DNA from: an uncultured Oscillospiraceae bacterium
GTDB lineage: Bacteria; Bacillota; Clostridia; Oscillospirales; Oscillospiraceae
NCBI GenBank assembly: GCA_947589225.1
Contig: CANQBC010000019.1
Span: forward strand, 1 to 43,004
Reading direction: 5' to 3'
Length of the DNA stretch: 43,004 nucleotides
The stretch's first letter is position 1, and every line of letters begins with the position of its first letter. The translations under genes and the position numbers were made by a program. Below the pieces are notes generated by a model. That model was not told the origin of the DNA. It saw only the letters and a list, made by a program, of their open reading frames with translations, and ran no database searches. Positions 24,192 through 30,188 of this stretch are shown piece by piece.

Positions 24192-25499
24192 TCACTCGTT
24201 GTCCTCGCCCAAAGCTTGGACGATTGCCCGTTCCCGCGCGGAAAGCTCCCAGCGCCTCACGTCGGCCTTCTCCGCCGCCGCCGCCTTCTCCGCCGCCGCC
24301 TTCTCCGCCGCCGCCTTCTCCGCCGCCGCCTTCTCCGAAAGAAGGAGCGCGCCGCCGAAGATGCCGCTGGCCCTGCCATCGGCCTTCATGGCGTCCAGCT
24401 CCGAGATCCGCACAAAGTCCAGCTTGCGCAGTTTAAACTCCAGCCCCAGCTGGCTCCATCTTCCCATGACCGGCGCCGTCAGGACCTCAGCAGGGAACTC
24501 GTATTTTGGAAGGCTCGCCCGCTTGTCCCGCAGGTACTCGCGAACCGCCGTCTCCACCGCCTCGGTCAGCGCCGGTGCGGTCCTGGCCTTCACGTTCTCG
24601 GGCTCCAGATTGGTCACGAACGACGTGCAGACCGAAGCGCCGTTCTCGTAGACAATGTCGGCATAGGCCGCAATACAGCACCCGGTCTCCAGCGCCGCGC
24701 GGGAGAAGAGCATCAGCGCCGGCGCGAAGAGGAAATACCGGATACCCCTGCCGCCGTAAAAGCGCAGGATCTCCGCAAGCTTCGAAAAGGGCGGATTGTC
24801 GACCACCACATCCTCATGCCCGTACTCCCGCCCCTGATAATCGCCGCCCGGATAGAAGGGCCGGACGAACCGCGACCGGTTCAGCCCGTATTCCGCCGCC
24901 GTCCACTCCGCCACCGCATCGTACACCACATCCGGCGTGTAGCAGTCGTCCGTGGTCTTTTTGAGCTCGAATTTTTCCACAAATTCGTTGTACTCGTCGT
25001 TGCCCTCCTGCCGGCCCCGGTCCCGCTCCCGGTTTTCAAACCAGTCCTCTCCTTCAGCCGATGCGCCCTCGCCCGGCGCTGCCCTGGTATAGGCCCCAAC
25101 GTCCACCGTGCCCAGCTTCCCGGTCTTCAGCCCCAGGAGCTTTGTGTTGGCGCCGAGGCTCTCGAGCCGCTTGACCTCCAGATCCCGCATCTTGGGATCC
25201 CACGCGGAAAGATCCGCAAGGGCGTTGTCGGCGATGATATAGGCCTGCCGGTCCACCTCGGAGATCCCGGAGACCACTACGCAGGGCACCTCGGTCACGC
25301 CTTCCGCCCTGGCCGCCGTCAGGATCCCGTGCCCGGCCAGCAGGTTCCCGTCCTCGTCAATGGTCAGGGGCTTCACAAATCCGAACTGTCGAAGGGATCC
25401 CCTCAGCTTCGCGATCTGCTCCCCGTCATGCATCCTGGCATTTCTGGCATAGGGGATAATACTGTCGATGTCCCTCATCTCCAGCCTCTTCCCCGTCAC
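24192..25499 (-). CDS. ParB-like nuclease domain fused to DNA methyltransferase-like domain
   Basis: About 435 residues. The N-terminal ParB/sulfiredoxin-fold domain has IIPYARNARMHDGEQIAKLR, GFVKPLTIDEDGNLLAGHG and DNALADLS. The C-terminal part has a methyltransferase-type catalytic motif DVVVDNPPFSKL (about 255), suggesting N6-adenine or related base modification. It ends with a run of AEKAA repeats encoded by a 15-bp tandem repeat. The start is taken as GTG 25499 because it overlaps the upstream stop as GTGA; the longer reading adds 71 low-complexity residues antisense to nothing recognisable. It may protect phage DNA from restriction or act at packaging. Confidence 0.8.
   Translation of the reverse strand: MTGKRLEMRDIDSIIPYARNARMHDGEQIAKLRGSLRQFGFVKPLTIDEDGNLLAGHGILTAARAEGVTEVPCVVVSGISEVDRQAYIIADNALADLSAWDPKMRDLEVKRLESLGANTKLLGLKTGKLGTVDVGAYTRAAPGEGASAEGEDWFENRERDRGRQEGNDEYNEFVEKFELKKTTDDCYTPDVVYDAVAEWTAAEYGLNRSRFVRPFYPGGDYQGREYGHEDVVVDNPPFSKLAEILRFYGGRGIRYFLFAPALMLFSRAALETGCCIAAYADIVYENGASVCTSFVTNLEPENVKARTAPALTEAVETAVREYLRDKRASLPKYEFPAEVLTAPVMGRWSQLGLEFKLRKLDFVRISELDAMKADGRASGIFGGALLLSEKAAAEKAAAEKAAAEKAAAAEKADVRRWELSARERAIVQALGEDNE
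24264..24336. repeat. 15-bp tandem repeat encoding AEKAA
   Basis: About five units of GCCGCCGCCTTCTCC in plus orientation, unit spacings 18, 15, 15 and 15 bases. All keep the reading frame, so slippage would change the length of the charged helical tail without disrupting the protein. Confidence 0.85.
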
Positions 25500-25660
25500 C
25501 TCAACACCGCCATCGCCTTCCGCGCTCTCATACCCGCCAGTCGCAAGATCATCAGCATCTCCGCCGCCGGCCGCCGCGCGTCCATCACCCGCAATGACAA
25601 CAACAGCACCGCCAGCCTCCGCACCTTTTTCGAGTCCTCTTCCGTCCATCCATAACGCAT
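25496..25660 (-). CDS. Small unknown protein upstream of the ParB-methyltransferase
   Basis: A 54-residue basic, helical protein if started at ATG 25660 (RYGWTEEDSKKVRRLAVLLL and an Ala/Met-rich tail). AAGGAG lies immediately before the ATG, which is too close. A GTG at 25723 is an alternative. Its stop overlaps the start of the methyltransferase gene (GTGA). The composition is more protein-like than the competing overlapping frame. Function unknown. Confidence 0.45.
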   Translation of the reverse strand: MRYGWTEEDSKKVRRLAVLLLSLRVMDARRPAAEMLMILRLAGMRARKAMAVLR

Positions 25661-25767
25661 CTCCTTCCCATCGCCCCGTCCGCGCCTCTTTCCCCGGCTC
25701 CTCATGGGGCAAAAATCTTTCACGTAGGTTGGGCCGGGGTCTTCGTCGAAGGCGGGGAAAACTTTTT

Positions 25768-25780
25768 ACCCCCGGGGGGT
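25768..25780. other. Candidate cos region
   Basis: A nearly symmetric GC block, ACCCCCGGGGGGT, after an A/T stretch (AAAACTTTTT) lies between the HNH gene and the terminase-side genes. In HNH-encoding cos phages of Gram-positive bacteria, the cohesive end site is usually here. The sequence alone does not prove cleavage. Confidence 0.3.
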
Positions 25781-25848
25781 GGTTCGCAAGGAATTACCCG
25801 CGGGCACACCCGCACCGCGCACCCGCCCAAGCGTACCGTCCAAAAGCC

Positions 25849-26214
25849 TCAATATCCCCGCCGCCCTTTTTGCCGTTCTTCGCATTGTTCCCGCATCGTC
25901 TTGCGGTCGTGGCACTGCTTGCACAGGCTCTGGTGGTTGGCAGGATCCACGAACAGCGCCCAATTCCCACGGTGCGGCACGATGTGGTCGACGACAGTCG
26001 CCCGCACCCGCCGCCCGGCCTTGGCGCACTCGCGGCAGAAGGGCTCCCGCGTCAGCTGCGCCGGCCGCAGGCGCTCGGTCCACACCGGCAGCGAATACAT
26101 CCAGTGCCACGCGTCGCTGGCCCCGCGCGTGTACCTGGGCCTGTGCTTCTCGCACCAGCCGTCCCGCGTCAGCACCGGACACCCCGGATGCCGGCAGGGC
26201 CTTGGCGGCTTCAT
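25849..26214 (-). CDS. HNH endonuclease
   Basis: About 121 residues from ATG 26214 (GGGAGGTG upstream; a longer in-frame start would run over the terminator stem). The core is VVDHIVPHRGNWALFVDP, then NHQSLCKQCHDRKT, containing the His-Asn-His triad and zinc-binding CxxC pairs. HNH proteins next to terminases assist cos cleavage in HK97-like phages. Here the ParB-methyltransferase sits between it and terS, a less common order. Confidence 0.88.
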   Translation of the reverse strand: MKPPRPCRHPGCPVLTRDGWCEKHRPRYTRGASDAWHWMYSLPVWTERLRPAQLTREPFCRECAKAGRRVRATVVDHIVPHRGNWALFVDPANHQSLCKQCHDRKTMREQCEERQKGRRGY

Positions 26215-26240
26215 CGCCACGCGCTCACCTCCCGGACAAA

Positions 26241-26296
26241 CAAAAAGGCCCACAGCCAACAATCACGCATCCTGCGCAATCGTGGGCTGTGGGCCT
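26241..26296 (-). terminator. Rho-independent terminator downstream of the KTR gene
   Basis: A perfect 12-bp inverted repeat, AGGCCCACAGCC (26246-26257) and GGCTGTGGGCCT (26285-26296), is followed on the minus strand by five U. It separates the HUH Rep/KTR block from the HNH and packaging genes and overlaps the end of the 24-bp direct repeat. Confidence 0.85.
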
Positions 26297-26312
26297 AAAG
26301 CCTCTCGCCTCT
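26289..26312. repeat. 24-bp direct repeat, copy 1
   Basis: Identical to 27322-27345 (begins GTGGGCCTAAAGCC). This copy encodes the C terminus of the KTR protein and part of its terminator stem. The two copies bracket a block of about 1 kb holding the KTR and HUH Rep genes. Confidence 0.85.
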
Positions 26313-26453
26313 GTCGATATTCACGACGTACTCCCGCTTGCACTTCCGGCACCAGACCACCAGGTTAGTCGCCGTGGTCTTGGGGAGCACCCGCATGATC
26401 CTGGCGCCGTCATACGGACATATCAGGAATCCTTCTCTCACTGTTGGTATCAT
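26295..26453 (-). CDS. Cysteine-rich KTR-type zinc-ribbon protein
   Basis: A 52-residue protein from ATG 26453 (an earlier TTG is possible). GFLICPYDGARIMRVLPKTT followed by CRKCKREYVVNI fits the cysteine-rich KTR pattern common in mobile elements of Firmicutes, although the first cysteine pair is reduced to a single Cys plus Asp. It probably binds zinc. Role unknown; often found in conjugative and phage accessory regions. Confidence 0.6.
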   Translation of the reverse strand: MIPTVREGFLICPYDGARIMRVLPKTTATNLVVWCRKCKREYVVNIDRGERL

Positions 26454-26543
26454 ATCACGTTTTTCCGTTGTTTGCAAGTGTTTTCACCATCTTTTCCTAA
26501 AGTTAATATACCCCCCAAGACCGAAAAAATATAAAAAACTCTT

Positions 26544-27293
26544 TTAATTTTTCCGGCGCTTCCTGGGCCGCGGCGCCTTCGCTCCGCGCTCCCAGCCGGG
26601 AACAAGGTACTCTACATATTGAAATACACCGTATTGATTTCGGATGTTTGATTCCTCCAGCGTCGTGGCCCCTCGCGGGACATGGATGGTCTCATCGTCG
26701 GGCACCCGCGTACACTCCGGCTTTGGCCGGACCAGGTTCTTCGAGCCTGACCACAGGCGCTGGCCCACTGAGTCCCTCTGCTCCTTGCACATGTACATGG
26801 CCAACGTGCGGAAGTTCTTTTCTTTATCCACGCGGAGGTTTCGGATCTCAACGTTCTGAGCCGCGCCCCATAAGGAGACGATATCCTTATAATCGTTACC
26901 CGTGGCGTTCATGACCACGTGGAAATGCCACCGGCCGTCGCCGTGCTTATGCTCGATGGTATAGATATAACGGAGTCCGCATCCCCGCCGTTCCCTCACC
27001 CGCCGGAGCCGGCGGAAGAATCCCTTGATCAGGCGCTGCGCCTCATCTCTGTTTTTCGGAAGATGACCGTCGTCACAGGTCAGGGTGATCCACAGATCCC
27101 GCCGTCCGAAGTTGGCCGCCAGCAGGAGCCTCAGCTTTTGCCAGGCATATTTGAAGTTCATCCGCTGCTGGGCCTCTGAGCTGAGCTTCCTTTTCCCCGC
27201 CCGCGTTTCCGGCGTGTCCCTGGGATTCGGAGCCGGATAGATGGTCTCCACCACCAGCGGGCCCGCTTCAATGATCTTCCTGTATTTTGCCAC
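26544..27293 (-). CDS. HUH endonuclease, rolling-circle Rep-like (ORF2/G2P type)
   Basis: A 249-residue protein with the three HUH motifs in order: motif 1 LWITLTCDDG (about 67), motif 2 GRWHFHVVMN (about 122, His-Phe-His), motif 3 LAMYMCKEQ (about 165, catalytic Tyr with Lys three residues later). Such enzymes nick one strand at a replication origin. The C terminus is basic (RGAKAPRPRKRRKN). No helicase domain. Start is GTG 27293, which lies inside a hairpin arm. Together with ParAB it hints at a plasmid-like phase or past recombination with a rolling-circle element. Confidence 0.8.
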   Translation of the reverse strand: MAKYRKIIEAGPLVVETIYPAPNPRDTPETRAGKRKLSSEAQQRMNFKYAWQKLRLLLAANFGRRDLWITLTCDDGHLPKNRDEAQRLIKGFFRRLRRVRERRGCGLRYIYTIEHKHGDGRWHFHVVMNATGNDYKDIVSLWGAAQNVEIRNLRVDKEKNFRTLAMYMCKEQRDSVGQRLWSGSKNLVRPKPECTRVPDDETIHVPRGATTLEESNIRNQYGVFQYVEYLVPGWERGAKAPRPRKRRKN

Positions 27294-27325
27294 GGCCCAA
27301 CTCTCCTTTCAGAATCGGGCCGTGG
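27290..27325 (-). promoter_or_regulatory. Hairpin enclosing the RBS and start codon of the Rep gene
   Basis: In the mRNA, CCACGGCCC (27317-27325) pairs perfectly with GGGCCGTGG (27290-27298). The GTG start is in the 3' arm and the GAAAGGAGAG ribosome binding site is in the 18-base loop. Formation would hinder initiation, so Rep synthesis may be translationally limited. Confidence 0.6.
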
Positions 27326-27345
27326 GCCTAAAGCCTCTCGCCTCT
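27322..27345. repeat. 24-bp direct repeat, copy 2
   Basis: Same sequence as 26289-26312. Lies between the interrupted HTH gene and the Rep gene, and contributes the 5' arm of the start-codon hairpin. Confidence 0.85.
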
Positions 27346-27346
27346 C

Positions 27347-27896
27347 TTATTTATTTGTGTCCGTTTTGGGCACAGCCCCCGCCGCTTTGACTGCCGCCAG
27401 GAGCAATTCCGCCGCCGCCAGAGCGCGTTCGTAATTCGGTGCGCTCAAACTGGCAGAAAAGTCGCCGACGCAGAAGCTTATGTTTATAGGCAAGCCCGCG
27501 CCGCCGGTAGGGGGGGGGTAAATTCTTCCTGTCCTCCCGCCGCGGATCAGCCGGTTCGCCATCGAAACGAGGGCTCGGCTCAGGAGCGCTATAGCCTCCC
27601 CTGTCCCCGTCCGCGTCCTGACTGATCTCCTGCGCCTGCTCCATTAAAGCCGTTTCGTCCTTCTCCCGCTCTCTGACGGTTTTCAGGCCCTCCGGCACCT
27701 CCACCGTCACCTCCGGCCGCTTGCCCCGGTACATGGGCGAGAAGTTTACCGGAAGGTTCCGACGGTGGCGCCATCCGCATATTGACGCGCTGGATACAAA
27801 AAGCTTGTCCCCGATTTCCCGGTCAGTCAACCCCTGGTGATAAAGCTCCAGGGCCTTCTCCTCGTCAAAGCATATCCCTCCCGGTTTTCTACCCAT
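27347..27896 (-). pseudogene. HTH-domain phage protein split by a nine-C tract (phase-variable or frameshifted)
   Basis: From ATG 27896 the frame encodes an N-terminal helix-turn-helix (ALELYHQGLTDREIGDKLFV), then an acidic linker up to DRKNLPPP. There the coding strand has nine consecutive C (plus positions 27510-27518). In the present frame the rest is Arg-rich nonsense ending at 27351. Removing one C joins it to the next frame, GGAGLPINISFCVGDFSASL...AAAELLLAAVKAAG, ending at 27347, giving 182 residues. The second part also has its own possible start at 27562. Either a real off-state of a contingency locus, a mutation, or a sequencing error in the run. Confidence 0.7.
27357..27373. repeat. 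GTGCCC/GGGCAC dyad, copy c (degenerate)
   Basis: GTGTCC-GTTTT-GGGCAC, one mismatch in the left arm, same 5-base centre. It overlaps the last codons of the interrupted HTH gene. Confidence 0.5.
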
Positions 27897-28260
27897 CGTG
27901 TACCTCCTCGCCCTCCGGCTTCAATGACTTGATCTGCTCCAGCCCATGGCCCAGCTTCGCCCCGCATTTGGGGCAGTAGTCCTGAAAGTCGTCGCTCAGT
28001 CTGGCTCCGCACTGCGAGCAGTAGGGAACTTCGTCATATTCCATCGGCGGCAGGATGAAGGCGGCTTCCTGTCCGCACTTCAGGCATGTCCCCCGCTGAT
28101 ATTTCGGCCCGGTAAATTGCCGCTCCCGCCAGACCACGTGCCCGTGCTCCACCGGGTCAATGGTGGGCGTTTCGTCCAGCATCATGATCGTGTAGTCCTT
28201 GCTCAACCTATTTTGTTTTAGAAGCCAATTTCTAAAATCGTCCGCGTCTATAAGCCTCAT
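27889..28260 (-). CDS. Zinc-ribbon early phage protein
   Basis: A 123-residue protein. It begins MRLIDADDFRNWLLKQNRLS, a start seen in many small Firmicutes phage proteins. Three zinc-ribbon half-sites follow (CLKCGQ, CSQCGARL, CPKCGAKL). It overlaps the next gene by eight bases. Function unknown; nucleic-acid or protein binding is likely from the ribbons. Confidence 0.65.
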   Translation of the reverse strand: MRLIDADDFRNWLLKQNRLSKDYTIMMLDETPTIDPVEHGHVVWRERQFTGPKYQRGTCLKCGQEAAFILPPMEYDEVPYCSQCGARLSDDFQDYCPKCGAKLGHGLEQIKSLKPEGEEVHDG

Positions 28261-28271
28261 TCCGCCCCACC

Positions 28272-29030
28272 TCAGCTCTCATACGGGCTCGGCGGCTCGT
28301 ACCCCCACCGGTCCCCGCCCTTATAGGCGTTCCTGAAATAATTGTGCTTCCCGTCCCCGGCATACCACCGGTAATCTGCGGGCAGTACCCGCCCGGCCCG
28401 CTTATATCCCAGGCTCTCCATCGTCCACCGCTCCAGTACGTCCCGCGCCAGCGCGTAGAGATCATCCCGCACCGGGAAGGAATCGCTGTAACAAAACCGG
28501 TTGGGCAACGTGATGACCGACGCCACCGTCACCGGCTCCGGCTGGTCATCCACCCGGTTGCAGACTACCCAGCCCACGCACGCCACCTCCGTGACCGACT
28601 CGATCCCCCCGGCCTCGCCCCACATGAGCTTTGCCAGCATCACGACCTCATTCTCCGTATACCGTGGATAAATCCTTGCCTGACACCGCCACCACTCCTC
28701 CTGGAGCGCCCTAATCCCCTCGGAATCCTCCGCAACGCCCAGCTCCCTCAGCAGATCCGCCGCCGCGTGTACCTCCTCCTGCCTTGCCAGCAGCTCCTCC
28801 TCCGGCCCCGCCGCCCTCGCCGTCGACCACTCAATCAGCATTGCCGCCAGCAAGGCCACGGCGATCAGTGCGGCCAGTATGTATGCCATCACCGGCGACT
28901 GCCACCAGCTCCGTTTGCGCCAGCCGCTTTTGCTGGTTGTCCCAGCGCAAATGTTGCACGGCTCCTTACATGCTTTTCGTTCCCGATATCGGCACGTCCA
29001 GCACGACTGGACTAAGATCTTTTTTCTCAT
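28272..29030 (-). CDS. Membrane-anchored cell wall hydrolase (SleB-like, Hydrolase_2)
   Basis: About 252 residues from ATG 29030, which overlaps the previous stop (ATGA). The N terminus has a cysteine cluster (CWTCRYRERKACKEPCNIC), then one transmembrane helix (about 48-70), a helical spacer, and the SleB-type domain: VVMLAKLMWGEAGGIESVTE, VGWVVCNRVDD, TLPNRFCY. SleB proteins are lytic transglycosylases or amidases acting on peptidoglycan. A second wall hydrolase in the early region, far from the lysis genes and membrane-tethered, is unusual. It might help injection, exclusion or wall remodelling. Confidence 0.78.
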   Translation of the reverse strand: MRKKILVQSCWTCRYRERKACKEPCNICAGTTSKSGWRKRSWWQSPVMAYILAALIAVALLAAMLIEWSTARAAGPEEELLARQEEVHAAADLLRELGVAEDSEGIRALQEEWWRCQARIYPRYTENEVVMLAKLMWGEAGGIESVTEVACVGWVVCNRVDDQPEPVTVASVITLPNRFCYSDSFPVRDDLYALARDVLERWTMESLGYKRAGRVLPADYRWYAGDGKHNYFRNAYKGGDRWGYEPPSPYES

Positions 29031-29425
29031 TTCTCCGCTTCCTCCAATCCAATGCAATCACCAGATTTCACGGAGGGCATCTTGGTAGTATGAACGCGGG
29101 CTATAGTCCCGTTGCGGGCGTAAAACTTTTTGTCCGTTGTGGCAAGAACCGGCTCGTCCACCCAAAGGTCAACATATGCTTCTCCCGTGCCCCTGCTCAG
29201 CCACTTCGCCCCCACCGCCCGCATGATGGCGATTTCCTGCTCCGTCAGGCGCGGGGCTTCTTTCAGGTCCCATTCCGACGCGGTAATGGCGCATACCACG
29301 TTCAAGGGGCAGCCTTCGCATTCCGCGCCAAGTCCTTCCCAATCTTGGCTCTCCGTTCGCTTCTCGCAAAAAGTCTTTGCCTCCCCCAGCGTCCATTCGC
29401 TCAGCGGCTTGTCCTGTTTATCCAT
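29027..29425 (-). CDS. Unknown early protein
   Basis: A 132-residue protein; ATG at 29425 with AGGAGG upstream. It has a Cys cluster CEGCPLNVVC around residue 40 and otherwise no recognised motif. Overlaps DUF3310 upstream and the SleB-like gene downstream, so part of the early operon. Confidence 0.6.
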   Translation of the reverse strand: MDKQDKPLSEWTLGEAKTFCEKRTESQDWEGLGAECEGCPLNVVCAITASEWDLKEAPRLTEQEIAIMRAVGAKWLSRGTGEAYVDLWVDEPVLATTDKKFYARNGTIARVHTTKMPSVKSGDCIGLEEAEK

Positions 29426-29627
29426 TCTTAATTTCCTCCTTCAACCGGTTTATGTACCATATGGCCTTGTCCAGATCCTCGGCCCCTCCCTTTCCCTTGA
29501 ACCTCCAGATATATTTGATTGCGTTTGCCGCACACACCGCCTGTATGCCCTCCAGGCCCTCCGTGGCGGCCTTCAGAGCGTCGATGCACTCGATCCCGCC
29601 CTGCGTGTAGTGCGCCGGGTGGTGCAC
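29418..29627 (-). CDS. DUF3310 protein
   Basis: A 69-residue protein with the clear DUF3310 pattern: HPAHYTQGGIECIDALKAA, then NAIKYIWRFKGKGG and DLDKAIWYINRLKEE. These occur widely in phages; T7 gp1.7-related proteins are nucleotide kinases, but the function here is not established. The only start is GTG 29627 with a weak ribosome binding site. The frame stays open upstream and reads protein-like (TPTETHDN before HHPAHY), ending at a stop near 29710, so the native start seems to be lost. Confidence 0.75.
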   Translation of the reverse strand: MHHPAHYTQGGIECIDALKAATEGLEGIQAVCAANAIKYIWRFKGKGGAEDLDKAIWYINRLKEEIKNG

Positions 29628-29802
29628 ATTGTCGTGCGTCTCGGTTGGTGTATCCCCGCTTACGGTTGGTGGAGCGGTTTGTGTTGCCGACGACGTGGGA
29701 GATAACCTTCAAATGCGCACTTTCCGTAAAATTGCGCGCCTCCGCATGATATTTTATTATCCCGCCCGGAAGCGTTTCCGCCGTAATCGTTAACTTTCCC
29801 AT
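29428..29802 (-). pseudogene. Truncated early protein fused out of frame to DUF3310
   Basis: From ATG 29802 (GGAAAGGA upstream) the first 40 residues look genuine (GKLTITAETLPGGIIKYHAE, NFTESAHLKVISHVV). After about position 29690 the frame becomes an Arg/Gly-rich shadow of the DUF3310 gene. The simplest reading is a deletion joining the 5' end of one gene to the upstream part of the next. A programmed frameshift is less likely. Confidence 0.45.
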
Positions 29803-29896
29803 TGACAACTCATCCTTTCCGGGCTACAATAGCCCTGTAATAGTTCTCTCTTGACCCTTGGCGGGCCGCTCTTTGCAGTAGGGCGGCCCGCCCTCT

Positions 29897-30049
29897 TTAT
29901 GCCCCCAGGAGCCGGGCCAGCCCCTCCGCCAGGGCCGCGCAAAGCCCGAAGGCTCCCAGGAACACGCCGCAGTAAACGGCGTCCTCAACGCCACGGACAA
30001 TCCGCCGGCGCCGCGCATTCCTCAGCATACGCAAACGGAAAGGGAGCAT
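29897..30049 (-). CDS. Small single-helix membrane protein
   Basis: A 50-residue protein from ATG 30049: a basic stretch (RLRMLRNARRRRIVRG) and then one hydrophobic helix (about 24-45, CGVFLGAFGLCAALAEGLA). It overlaps the preceding zinc-ribbon gene by 65 bases. Function unknown; an internal start within the overlap is plausible but not certain. Confidence 0.45.
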   Translation of the reverse strand: MLPFRLRMLRNARRRRIVRGVEDAVYCGVFLGAFGLCAALAEGLARLLGA

Positions 30050-30188
30050 CACCGCCCTCATCGGCAGAGCCGCCCGGACTGGCCGTAAGGTCAGCCCAGG
30101 CACTCAGGTACCCAAGGGTAAAGGGATCGCTGGTTTCAATCGGTTCGCCGCAGATAGGGCAGATATCGCCCTTTTTAAGCCTCGTCAT
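29985..30188 (-). CDS. Small zinc-ribbon-like protein
   Basis: A 67-residue protein from ATG 30188 (GAGGAGG upstream, within the end of parB; an ATG two codons earlier is nearly as good). KKGDICPICGEPIETSDPFT provides a CxxC knuckle at the N terminus. Function unknown. Confidence 0.5.
   Translation of the reverse strand: MTRLKKGDICPICGEPIETSDPFTLGYLSAWADLTASPGGSADEGGDAPFPFAYAEECAAPADCPWR

Noticed and set aside
24264-24336. CRISPR-like array
   Set aside because: Contiguous 15-bp tandem repeats with no spacers that translate to AEKAA in frame; no CRISPR array is present anywhere in the window.
25500-25712. 71-residue N-terminal extension of the ParB-methyltransferase
   Set aside because: Low-complexity Gly/Ala-rich reading antiphased to a more protein-like small gene; the GTGA overlap at 25499 gives a better start.
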